This document shows positions 1-6,393 of a stretch of DNA of 8,090 nt, piece after piece; the first letter of the stretch is position 1; the number at the start of each line of letters is the position of its first letter. The translations under genes and the position numbers were made by a program. Source of the DNA: Perlabentimonas sp964554585 (GTDB lineage: Bacteria > Bacteroidota > Bacteroidia > Bacteroidales > Tenuifilaceae); assembly GCA_964554585.1 (NCBI GenBank), contig CAZKPD010000111.1, positions 1 through 8,090 of the forward strand, written 5' to 3'. The notes under the pieces were generated by a model. The model was given only the letters and a program-made list of their open reading frames with translations. It was not told the DNA's origin and searched no databases.

Positions 1-11
1 CTTGCAAAAGC

Positions 12-42
12 AAAGGGTGGTCATCTCAACCACCCTTTTTTT
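12..42. terminator. Intrinsic terminator, probably bidirectional, downstream of elbB
   Basis: A perfect 10-bp stem (12-21 pairing with 29-38) with a 7-base loop is followed on the plus strand by a T run ending at 42. Read on the plus strand it is a textbook terminator for a gene lying left of the window. Read on the minus strand the stem is followed by a broken U tract (TTTGCTTTT), and it lies 33 bases past the elbB stop codon, so it can also end the elbB transcript. That it serves both sides is inference, since the left-hand gene is not visible. Confidence 0.8.
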
Positions 43-74
43 ATTAGTATCTTCATTTTTGCTAACTGATAGGG

Positions 75-740
75 CTATACAAATTTCATCATCTCTTTAA
101 CCACGGCTATGGCCCCATTGGCAATATCCACTATGCTGGCATCGAGCATATAGCAGGGGGTGGTAAATAAAAGATTTTTCGCATCCACAGCTACTTCGCC
201 ATGGGATGTGGGGCTGTGAATAGCACCCATCTCAATTACCGCCTTGGTAGTGCCTTGGTCGATACCAATGGTTAGCTTGGCATCCTTAATCAGCTTAGCC
301 AAAATAACGGGCGCAATACATAGCGCCCCAATGGGTTTATGTGCTTTGTAGGCATCTAAAATGGCTTTTTCAACCTCTTTGTTCACTGTGCAGTTTGGGC
401 CGTCGAAAGCAAAAGTGCATAAATTTTTGGCTACGCCAAATCCGCCGGGTAGTATCAGTGCATCATACTTATTCATATCCAATTCCGATAAAGGCTTGGC
501 ATTTCCACGGGCAATACGCGCCGATTCAATCAGTATGTTTCGGGTTTCATTCATCTCTTCACCCGTAAGGTGGTTAATCACATGATGCTGATTGATATTG
601 GGAGCATAAATTTGGTAGTCGGCACCCTGTTGCTTGATGGCGTATAGGGTCATTGTGGCTTCATGAATCTCGGCTCCATCGCGCGAACCACATCCTGCAA
701 GGATTACAGCAAATTTCTTAGGAGTACTCATGGTTGTCAT
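75..740 (-). CDS. elbB: ElbB, DJ-1/PfpI-superfamily glyoxalase-like protein
   Basis: 221 residues, close to the 217 of E. coli ElbB (also called ES1-like or 'isoprenoid biosynthesis glyoxalase'). The family signature near the N terminus is visible as GCGSRDGAEIHE (16-27), including acidic residues that sit near the active site. The nucleophile-elbow cysteine is C141 in GALCIAP, and LPGGFG lies at 97-102. The protein is predicted to be cytosolic, with no signal peptide. E. coli ElbB has weak glyoxalase activity in vitro; the physiological substrate is unsettled, and the link to isoprenoid synthesis comes only from an old genetic association. Two start codons are possible: ATG at 740 and ATG at 731 (giving MSTPKK). 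The second fits the usual family N terminus, but the spacing to the promoter does not decide between them. It is a single-gene unit with its own -7 box just upstream and terminators on both sides. Confidence 0.93.
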   Translation of the reverse strand: MTTMSTPKKFAVILAGCGSRDGAEIHEATMTLYAIKQQGADYQIYAPNINQHHVINHLTGEEMNETRNILIESARIARGNAKPLSELDMNKYDALILPGGFGVAKNLCTFAFDGPNCTVNKEVEKAILDAYKAHKPIGALCIAPVILAKLIKDAKLTIGIDQGTTKAVIEMGAIHSPTSHGEVAVDAKNLLFTTPCYMLDASIVDIANGAIAVVKEMMKFV

Positions 741-761
741 CTTTTATTTTATTGTTCTTAG

Positions 762-769
762 CAAATTTA
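762..769 (-). promoter_or_regulatory. Bacteroidota -7 box of the elbB promoter
   Basis: The minus strand reads TAAATTTG, a full match to the TAnnTTTG -7 consensus of the Bacteroidota primary sigma factor. It would start RNA near 757 and leave a leader of about 16 bases (AT-rich, no Shine-Dalgarno) before the ATG at 740. No convincing -33 TTTG is seen at normal spacing. The upstream part of the promoter overlaps the U tract of the acylase terminator. Confidence 0.6.
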
Positions 770-785
770 CCCAATTTTTGGTACA

Positions 786-830
786 ATTAAAAATGCTCCT
801 CCCCATGTGAACCGAAGGGGAGAAGCATTT
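786..830 (-). terminator. Intrinsic terminator of the acylase gene
   Basis: A 14-bp stem (791-804 with 817-830) encloses a 12-base loop. On the plus strand one pair is a C/A mismatch (798/823), which becomes a G.U wobble in minus-strand RNA. The minus-strand stem ends in a run of five U. Both points indicate function for the minus-strand gene whose stop codon lies 37 bases upstream. Confidence 0.85.
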
Positions 831-866
831 TCTGTTAGACAGATGTATTCTAATCTCTTATGCCTC

Positions 867-3263
867 TTATTTTGGTAAGTAGCGAGCTACATAGGTTGCG
901 TTTGTGGCAATAGATTGTTTGGAATAGAGGTCATTCTTATAATCGTTGCTCACATACATTTCGCTCTGGTCGCAATAGTACTTACTGGAAGGTATGCCGG
1001 AGGTTCCGGTGGGAATAATTACCCATGAGTTATCCCAGTTTCCAAGATTGTATATGTGCCTTTGTGAGGCACCATGGTCGGCATCAAAGGGCTTTTTAAA
1101 GCTGTAGGAGTAGGGGCAAACCGTATGGAAGCTACCGCCCACTGCAAATGGGCCTCGATTAAGATTGAAAATCTTATCCAACAACTTTACAGAACCCATG
1201 GGATGTGCAAGTGTTAATCGGTGAATTTTGCCCCATTCCCATTTTTCGATGTTATTGCCCAACTCCTGTTGTAACCATTCCACAGCATCGTTAAAGCTAA
1301 GCATAACAATATCCTCAAAAGTTTCTTGGTCTGGTGTGTCAATATTATCTATCCAAGCGGATTGTGGATTGCGCCAAACCATATCGAACAGCTCTTTGTC
1401 GAGCTTAGTACCCAGGAATTCATTATACAGCTCAGTTCCCATTTCATCCATGGCGATATTTTTGATAAAATGGAGGTAAAAAGTTTCAAACACAGTGGCT
1501 GCCACGCTTTCCCTATCCAGCACCATATCCCACTCCTGCAAGCCCTCAAGAGCTTTTTGTTGGTTAGCAGATCGATTGTTTACGTTGGACAGTACATCAA
1601 TCAGCTTGGGCAGGTATCGTTCCACATGCTTCGATTTCCAATCGGCAAGCATCTCCTTAAAATCGTCAATATCCAAAAGATCTTTTGCGTTGAGCAGCTC
1701 AATGATGCGATCGGCACGATTCGACATGGAGTACCAGTACCCAATATAGTGTGGATACTCGCTGCCTGTGGTTCTGTTATTGGCCGATGAGATATGCCCT
1801 TGAGGAGGATTGTAGGTGTAGGGAAGCTCCTCAAAGGGGAGTAATCCCTCCCAATCGTACTCATCGGTTTCGCCGGGATAAATGGAAATGCCATTACCGT
1901 TCTTTCGTAAGGGTGCACCACAGGCGGTTTGAAGACCGATATTGCCGTCCACATCGGCATAAATTACGTTTTGGCTCACCGCGGTCATGGTGGTTAGCGC
2001 ATTGCGAAAATCTTCCCAATTGGCAGCCCTATTGAGCAGATAAACAGTACGCAGCTCATTGCTATACAGGTTGCCGGTCCATTGCATGGAGATGGCCTCA
2101 TCTTTAACCTTTTTGAAATCTGAAATAATTGGGCCACGGTGGGTTAGCCTAATCTCTTTGGTGATGGTGTCGCCTCCCTTAATGGCAATTTTTTCTTGAC
2201 GGATCTCTATGGGGAGCCATTCATCTTTATATCGGTATTGGGATGGATCCTCAGGATTAATCGCTTCAAGGTAGAAATCACCTTCATCTACAGATACATT
2301 GGTCATTCCCCATGCCACACGCTCGTTGTGACCAACAATAACAAGCGGTTGTCCCGGCAGTACAACACCGGTTACATTAAGCTTCCCCTCAACCACCTGG
2401 TGCATTTGGTACCAAATACCGGGTGCATTTAGGCCAAGGTGCATATCGTTGGCAAGGATGGGTTTTCCGGTTTTGCTCTTTTGGGCCGATACGGCCCAGT
2501 TATTACTACCGTTAAAAATCTCCATATTCAGCTCTTTCAGACGGATATTCCCGTCAAGCAAGGCAAACTGCTCTTGAGATTCTGTTGCAGTGTTCGCCGG
2601 GTGAACATAGGTTTTATGCTGATGCAGATCGGGTAGTAGCTCCTTAAACTTTTGCTCATCCAAAAGTGGAGCAAGCTTATGTAAAAGCACCTCTGTTTCC
2701 CATGAGTTCGACAAATCCCAAGCCATGTAGCCAATAAGATTTATGGAATGGATCGGTTCCCATAGCTCGGGTTGATATCCAAGGAGGGTAAACTCGGGTG
2801 GTAACTTTTTAGGATTTGCTTGGATGAATAGGTTTACTCCGGTTGCAAATGCCTCTAGGGCATTTACAATATTGGCATCGGTAAGAGGGAGTACCATAGC
2901 CGATTTTTCGGGTATTCGCAACGCCCTGAGCAAATGGTCGGTTCCGACCATATCTTTACCAAAGATTTCGGAAAGTCGCCCCTGGGTAATTCTTCTTAAC
3001 AGGTCCATCTGCCACAGCCTGTCCTGAGCCATCAGATAGCCTACTGTTAGGTAGAGGTCATGCTCATTCTTTGCGTAGATATGTGGAACGGCATGAGTGT
3101 CTCTGTATACCGTAACCTCGTCGATTAGTCCGACAAGTTCTATTTTCTCATTGTAGTTGGGTAGGGCTTTATGCGAAATACGGTTGATAATAAAAGCACC
3201 GACCAAAATGAGTACAATAAGCAGCATGGCTAGGGTAACTAGTACTTTTTTAAGTGTTTTCAT
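867..3263 (-). CDS. Penicillin acylase family protein (Ntn-hydrolase, periplasmic)
   Basis: This is a precursor of the penicillin G acylase/AHL acylase family (peptidase family S45). These enzymes cleave themselves into alpha and beta chains and hydrolyse amide bonds of acylated substrates in the periplasm. Counting from the upstream TTG at 3269 (800 residues), a hydrophobic N-terminal segment lies at about 9-29 (signal peptide or membrane anchor) and the alpha region at about 40-225. A likely spacer peptide at about 226-253 precedes NGSNNWAVS, where S255 is the expected self-processing site and N-terminal nucleophile of the beta chain. Other family landmarks are PILANDMHLG (270-279), SQNVIYADVDGNIG (431-444), SSANNR (493-498, holding the expected catalytic Asn) and a C-terminal SGIPSSKYYCDQ. 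I chose the ATG at 3263 (798 residues, MKTLKK) because the longer form needs a TTG start and adds only two residues. The substrate cannot be read from sequence: beta-lactam, acyl-homoserine lactone and other N-acyl compounds are all possible. It forms its own transcription unit, with a promoter at 3302-3334 and a terminator at 786-830. Confidence 0.93.
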   Translation of the reverse strand: MKTLKKVLVTLAMLLIVLILVGAFIINRISHKALPNYNEKIELVGLIDEVTVYRDTHAVPHIYAKNEHDLYLTVGYLMAQDRLWQMDLLRRITQGRLSEIFGKDMVGTDHLLRALRIPEKSAMVLPLTDANIVNALEAFATGVNLFIQANPKKLPPEFTLLGYQPELWEPIHSINLIGYMAWDLSNSWETEVLLHKLAPLLDEQKFKELLPDLHQHKTYVHPANTATESQEQFALLDGNIRLKELNMEIFNGSNNWAVSAQKSKTGKPILANDMHLGLNAPGIWYQMHQVVEGKLNVTGVVLPGQPLVIVGHNERVAWGMTNVSVDEGDFYLEAINPEDPSQYRYKDEWLPIEIRQEKIAIKGGDTITKEIRLTHRGPIISDFKKVKDEAISMQWTGNLYSNELRTVYLLNRAANWEDFRNALTTMTAVSQNVIYADVDGNIGLQTACGAPLRKNGNGISIYPGETDEYDWEGLLPFEELPYTYNPPQGHISSANNRTTGSEYPHYIGYWYSMSNRADRIIELLNAKDLLDIDDFKEMLADWKSKHVERYLPKLIDVLSNVNNRSANQQKALEGLQEWDMVLDRESVAATVFETFYLHFIKNIAMDEMGTELYNEFLGTKLDKELFDMVWRNPQSAWIDNIDTPDQETFEDIVMLSFNDAVEWLQQELGNNIEKWEWGKIHRLTLAHPMGSVKLLDKIFNLNRGPFAVGGSFHTVCPYSYSFKKPFDADHGASQRHIYNLGNWDNSWVIIPTGTSGIPSSKYYCDQSEMYVSNDYKNDLYSKQSIATNATYVARYLPK

Positions 3264-3301
3264 ATCCAATAGGTTGAGGGTTATGAGTAATTTAGCGTAT
3301 T

Positions 3302-3334
3302 CAAATTTAGGGTAAATCTGGATACCATGCCAAG
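3302..3334 (-). promoter_or_regulatory. Promoter of the acylase gene
   Basis: The minus strand has CTTG (3331-3334), a 21-base spacer, then TAAATTTG (3302-3309), which fully matches the Bacteroidota -7 consensus TAnnTTTG with an approximate -33 TTTG. The predicted RNA start near 3297 leaves a leader of about 33 bases before the ATG at 3263, with no Shine-Dalgarno sequence. Confidence 0.65.
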
Positions 3335-3408
3335 CTTTCTTACATTTGACCAGATAAGACCATTGGGGTCTCTTTGTTGTTCGTCCTTATATTGTTGATT
3401 TTTACAGC

Positions 3409-3416
3409 TAAATTTT
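3409..3416 (+). promoter_or_regulatory. Weak candidate -7 box for thpR
   Basis: TAAATTTT differs from TAnnTTTG only in the last base and lies 7 bases upstream of the thpR ATG, which would make the mRNA nearly leaderless. A second candidate is TATATTGT at 3388-3395, with TTG at 3363-3365 as a -33 element 22 bases upstream. Neither is strong, and the thpR promoter is undecided within 3335-3416. Confidence 0.25.
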
Positions 3417-3423
3417 TCATCAG

Positions 3424-3987
3424 ATGCGAACTTTTATTGCCATAGATATTCCGTTATCCCAAAGTACAGTGCAAATGCTTAATGGAATAAGAGAGCGATT
3501 GCAGGATGAGGAAATTCGTTGGGTTAATTTTGAAAAACTTCATTTGACGCTTTTCTTTTTGGGAGAGACCCAATCGAATCAGGTAGAGGAAATTAGGAGA
3601 GCGCTTCAACAATCTGTTTCACCTTTTGCTCCTTTGGAGATTACGCTAAAAGGAATGGGAACTTTTGGACCTAAATTTAGTCCAACTGTTCTATGGGTAG
3701 GATTGGAGAGTTCGCCACAGTTGAACTTTTTATACAGCGTGATTAATGAAGTGGTTGCACCCATTGGTTTTATTCCCGACAACCGTAGCTTTAATCCACA
3801 CATTACGTTGGGTAGGATTAAGGGTATCCGTAATATAAACCGTTTACAAGCCGAAATAAATGGATTTGGGACAATACCCATTGAACGGATAAGAGTTGAC
3901 AGGGTAGCCCTTTATAAAAGTACGCTTACCCCTCAGGGACCAATATATACGCCACTATTAGAACAGAAGTTGAAAGGAAACCTATAG
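3424..3987 (+). CDS. thpR: RNA 2',3'-cyclic phosphodiesterase ThpR (2'-5' RNA ligase family)
   Basis: 187 residues, the usual length of the bacterial LigT/ThpR family of the 2H phosphoesterase superfamily. Both catalytic HxTx motifs are present: HLTL at 40-43 (H40, T42) and HITL at 126-129 (H126, T128). The N-terminal RTFIAIDIP strand and the NPHITLGR context are typical. Family members open 2',3'-cyclic phosphates at RNA ends to 2'-phosphates; the 'ligase' name reflects a weak reverse reaction on tRNA halves. It is expected in the cytosol as a monomer. This is the only rightward gene in the window, divergent from the acylase gene. Its TAG stop (3985-3987) directly abuts the stop codon of the convergent permease gene, with no terminator between. 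The ATG at 3424 gives the standard N terminus; no Shine-Dalgarno precedes it. Confidence 0.95.
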   Translation: MRTFIAIDIPLSQSTVQMLNGIRERLQDEEIRWVNFEKLHLTLFFLGETQSNQVEEIRRALQQSVSPFAPLEITLKGMGTFGPKFSPTVLWVGLESSPQLNFLYSVINEVVAPIGFIPDNRSFNPHITLGRIKGIRNINRLQAEINGFGTIPIERIRVDRVALYKSTLTPQGPIYTPLLEQKLKGNL

Positions 3988-5079
3988 CTATTTGGGTGCC
4001 AACCGGTAAAGGGCTATGGCAATAATGGAATAGACAACATTGGGCAACCACACGGCCAGGAGGGGCGAATATCCACCACCCACTGCAATCATGGTAGAAA
4101 ATCGCATAAATAGGATATAGCTAAAGCTAAGGGCTAAGCCAAGGCCAATGTGCAAACCAATACCTCCACGTGCCTTTCGAGACGAGAGGGAAACGCCAAT
4201 AAGCGTTAGTATAAAGGTAGAGAATGGGTAGGCAAACCTACTGTACTTCTCAATCAGGTAGAAACCCGTATTTCCTGCTCCTTGCAGTTTCTGTTGCTCA
4301 ATAAACTCATTGAGCTCAAACATATTCATGGTTTCAACAATGTTGAGCCTTCGGGCAAAATCGGTGGGATGGAGGTAAATCGTGGTGTCAATCTTTGTTC
4401 CGATAATCACCTCTTCACCATTGGCAGTATAATTCCGAATATGGTAGTTATTCACCGTCCACTTTTCCGTTTCAGGATTCCACCGTACATAATCACTGAT
4501 TAGCTTTGAGACCAGTTGACCATCAACAATATGCTCCATGGTAAACTTATATCCCGTATTATCATAGGTATTGAAGGACTGCATATAAACAAAAATACCC
4601 GGGCGTACCTGTCGGTGGATGTTACGATCGGTATTTACCAACGGACGTTTAACGTAGGCATTCTCAAACTCAATGCGCACCCTATTGGCCGGAGGAATTA
4701 CAAAGCTGCTAAGCACAAATGAGAATATGGCAATGATGGCTGCCGAAATAAAATAGGGAAACATCATTCGCCTAAAGCTGACACCGCTGCTCAGGATGGC
4801 AATAATCTCGGTGTTATAGGCCATTTTGGATGTAAAAAAGATAACGGCAATAAAAGTGAAAAGCGAGCTGAACAGGTTGGCAAAATAGGGGATAAAGTTC
4901 ATGTAGTAGTCAAAAACGATGGCTTTTAGTGGAGCAGATTTGCCTACGAAATCGTCCATCTTTTCCGCCACATCAAAAACTACGGCAATGCCCACAATAA
5001 GCAGAATGGCATAGAAGTAGGTGCCAATGAATTTACGGATAATGTAAACATCTAGTATTTTTAGCTTCAGCTTACTCAT
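3988..5079 (-). CDS. LptF/LptG family permease (YjgP/YjgQ)
   Basis: A 363-residue inner-membrane protein of the LptF/LptG family. These are the transmembrane subunits of the LptB2FG ABC transporter, which extracts lipopolysaccharide from the inner membrane and passes it to LptC/LptA. Six membrane segments are visible in the family's 3+3 arrangement: about 17-36, 61-84, 104-129, then 282-299, 307-330 and 337-358. Between them a periplasmic beta-jellyroll region spans about 130-270. The cytoplasmic loop AILSSGVSFRRM (94-105) corresponds to the coupling helix that contacts LptB. I cannot tell LptF from LptG, so no symbol is given. The start ATG overlaps the tgt stop codon (ATGA, 5076-5079), implying translational coupling and one operon with tgt; to my recollection this pair recurs in Bacteroidota. 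No terminator is seen directly after the stop, because thpR begins its 3' end there. Confidence 0.93.
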   Translation of the reverse strand: MSKLKLKILDVYIIRKFIGTYFYAILLIVGIAVVFDVAEKMDDFVGKSAPLKAIVFDYYMNFIPYFANLFSSLFTFIAVIFFTSKMAYNTEIIAILSSGVSFRRMMFPYFISAAIIAIFSFVLSSFVIPPANRVRIEFENAYVKRPLVNTDRNIHRQVRPGIFVYMQSFNTYDNTGYKFTMEHIVDGQLVSKLISDYVRWNPETEKWTVNNYHIRNYTANGEEVIIGTKIDTTIYLHPTDFARRLNIVETMNMFELNEFIEQQKLQGAGNTGFYLIEKYSRFAYPFSTFILTLIGVSLSSRKARGGIGLHIGLGLALSFSYILFMRFSTMIAVGGGYSPLLAVWLPNVVYSIIAIALYRLAPK

Positions 5080-6206
5080 AGGCGATTAATCAGCTTCTTG
5101 ACCATTTGTTCCTTCCAGGGTTTAAAGGTACCATCGATAATTCGTTCTCTTGCCTGTTCCACAAGCCATAGGTAAAAGCCCAAATTATGGATGCTTGCCA
5201 GCTGTGGCCCCAGCATTTCGTTCGAAATAAAAAGATGACGAAGGTATGCTTTGCTAAAGCGATTATCAACAAAAGTTGGGCCCATAGGGTCGATGAGTGA
5301 AAAATCTCGATCCCATTTTTTATTGCGAATATTAATAATCCCTTCGGAAGTAAACAGCATGCCGTTACGGCCGTTGCGGGTAGGCATCACACAGTCAAAC
5401 ATATCCACCCCTCGATCAATGGCTTCAAGAATATTGTCCGGAGTTCCTACACCCATGAGATATCTAGGTTTATTTTTAGGGAGAACGGCGTTAACCACCT
5501 CAATCATTTCATACATTACCTCAGTGGGTTCGCCCACTGAGAGTCCGCCAATGGCGTATCCCTCGCGGTTGGTCTGTGCAATATGCTCTGCGGCCATTTT
5601 TCTAAGCTCGGGATATACACAACCCTGCACAATAGGAAAAAGGGTTTGGCTATGTCCATAGAGAGGGTCGGTTTCGTCAAACCGAGCTATGCATCTCCCT
5701 AACCAGTCCTGGGTGAGGCGTAACGATTTTTGGGCGTACTCAAAGCTGGCATCTCCCGGAGGGCACTCATCAAAAGCCATGATTATATCTGCACCAATTT
5801 CCCTTTGGATGTCCATAACAATTTCGGGTGAAAAGAAGTGCTTTGATCCGTCGATGTGCGAACGGAAGTAGGCCCCCTCGGGCTTAAGCTTTCGGTTTGC
5901 AGCCAGCGAGAATACCTGAAATCCTCCGCTATCGGTAAGCATAGGTCTATCCCACGAGATAAACTTATGCAAACCTCCTGCTTCCTTAATAATTTCTGTG
6001 CCGGGACGAAGGTAAAGATGGTAGGTGTTGCCCAGAATAATTTTAGCGTCCACATCGTTTTCCAACTCTCTGTGGTTAACCCCTTTCACACTACCCACAG
6101 TACCCACAGGCATAAAAATGGGTGTGGGAATCTCCCCATGGTCGGTTGTAATGGTACCGGTTCGGGCGTTGCTATTCGAATCAGACTTTGCGATGGTGAA
6201 TTTCAT
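5076..6206 (-). CDS. tgt: tRNA-guanine(34) transglycosylase Tgt
   Basis: 376 residues, the normal length of bacterial Tgt, which swaps guanine-34 in GUN-anticodon tRNAs for a queuosine precursor. The general acid/base is D92 in TDSGGFQ and the nucleophile is D271 in DMFDCVMPTRN. The substrate pocket shows MAFDEC (143-148) and GGLSVGE (220-226), the bacterial preQ1-type pattern. The odd part is the C-terminal zinc site. E. coli Tgt has C302, C304, C307 and H333 as ligands; the aligned positions here are G309, T311, D314 and H340, so all three cysteines are lost while the His and its IHNL context remain. The reading frame there is intact (LIDPMGPTFVDNRF). I recall the same loss in other Bacteroidota Tgt proteins, so it is probably a lineage trait and not damage. 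First gene of an operon with the downstream permease. The ATG at 6206 gives the usual MKFTI-type N terminus. Confidence 0.96.
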   Translation of the reverse strand: MKFTIAKSDSNSNARTGTITTDHGEIPTPIFMPVGTVGSVKGVNHRELENDVDAKIILGNTYHLYLRPGTEIIKEAGGLHKFISWDRPMLTDSGGFQVFSLAANRKLKPEGAYFRSHIDGSKHFFSPEIVMDIQREIGADIIMAFDECPPGDASFEYAQKSLRLTQDWLGRCIARFDETDPLYGHSQTLFPIVQGCVYPELRKMAAEHIAQTNREGYAIGGLSVGEPTEVMYEMIEVVNAVLPKNKPRYLMGVGTPDNILEAIDRGVDMFDCVMPTRNGRNGMLFTSEGIINIRNKKWDRDFSLIDPMGPTFVDNRFSKAYLRHLFISNEMLGPQLASIHNLGFYLWLVEQARERIIDGTFKPWKEQMVKKLINRL

Positions 6207-6252
6207 GGGCCACGTTACTCAAAAGGGTATAACAATTTGGTTCTGCTCAATA

Positions 6253-6264
6253 TTCTTTAAAGAA
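6253..6264. repeat. 12-bp perfect palindrome at the predicted tgt RNA start
   Basis: TTCTTTAAAGAA is a perfect inverted repeat with no spacer. It lies just downstream of the tgt -7 box and overlaps the predicted transcription start. It could be an operator, or chance in AT-rich spacer DNA; the sequence alone does not decide. Confidence 0.35.
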
Positions 6265-6268
6265 AGTT

Positions 6269-6276
6269 CAAAGATA
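6269..6276 (-). promoter_or_regulatory. Bacteroidota -7 box of the tgt-permease operon
   Basis: The minus strand reads TATCTTTG, a full match to TAnnTTTG. RNA would start near 6264 and give a leader of about 57 bases before the tgt ATG, longer than for the other genes here. The nearest upstream TTTTG is 27 bases away, longer than usual for a -33 element, so that half is uncertain. Confidence 0.55.
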
Positions 6277-6327
6277 GCAGAAAAGTAATAAATCGCTTGT
6301 GTGCAAAACTTGGCCTTTTAGCTAAAG

Positions 6328-6365
6328 AAAAAAAAAAGAAGGCTCCTCATTGCAGAAGAGCCTTC
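6328..6365 (-). terminator. Strong intrinsic terminator of the BACON lipoprotein gene
   Basis: An 11-bp stem (6338-6348 with 6355-6365) with a 6-base loop is followed on the minus strand by ten consecutive U (6328-6337). The one C/A mismatch on the plus strand (6346/6357) is a G.U wobble in minus-strand RNA. It lies about 28 bases past the lipoprotein stop codon and just upstream of the tgt promoter, insulating that operon. Confidence 0.92.
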
Positions 6366-6370
6366 CATGA

Positions 6371-6390
6371 AACCTAACCTAACCTAACCT
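6371..6390. repeat. Four exact tandem copies of a pentamer (AACCT/AGGTT)
   Basis: Four perfect head-to-tail copies of AACCT (AGGTT in the mRNA sense) lie between the lipoprotein stop codon (6394-6396) and its terminator hairpin (6338-6365). The array is non-coding, so slippage here would change only the 3' untranslated region. No function is evident. Confidence 0.9.
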
Positions 6391-6393
6391 TTC

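Noticed and set aside
1326..1790. 154-codon open frame on the plus strand
   Set aside because: It lies entirely antisense to the well-supported acylase gene, has no recognisable domain and no promoter; it is a shadow frame. The same holds for the other overlapping short frames inside the acylase, tgt, permease, elbB and lipoprotein genes.
3357..3371. Small hairpin AGACC-ATTGG-GGTCT in the acylase/thpR spacer
   Set aside because: Only five base pairs and no proper T run follows; too weak to call a terminator or riboswitch.
3988..6206. tgt-permease pair as a novel functional system
   Set aside because: The coupling is tight (ATGA overlap), but both genes belong to known housekeeping pathways and, as far as I recall, the arrangement is common in Bacteroidota.
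6371..6390. AACCT/TTAGG array as a telomere-like repeat
   Set aside because: TTAGG is the arthropod telomere unit, but four copies beside a bacterial terminator inside a normal gene order are not a chromosome end.
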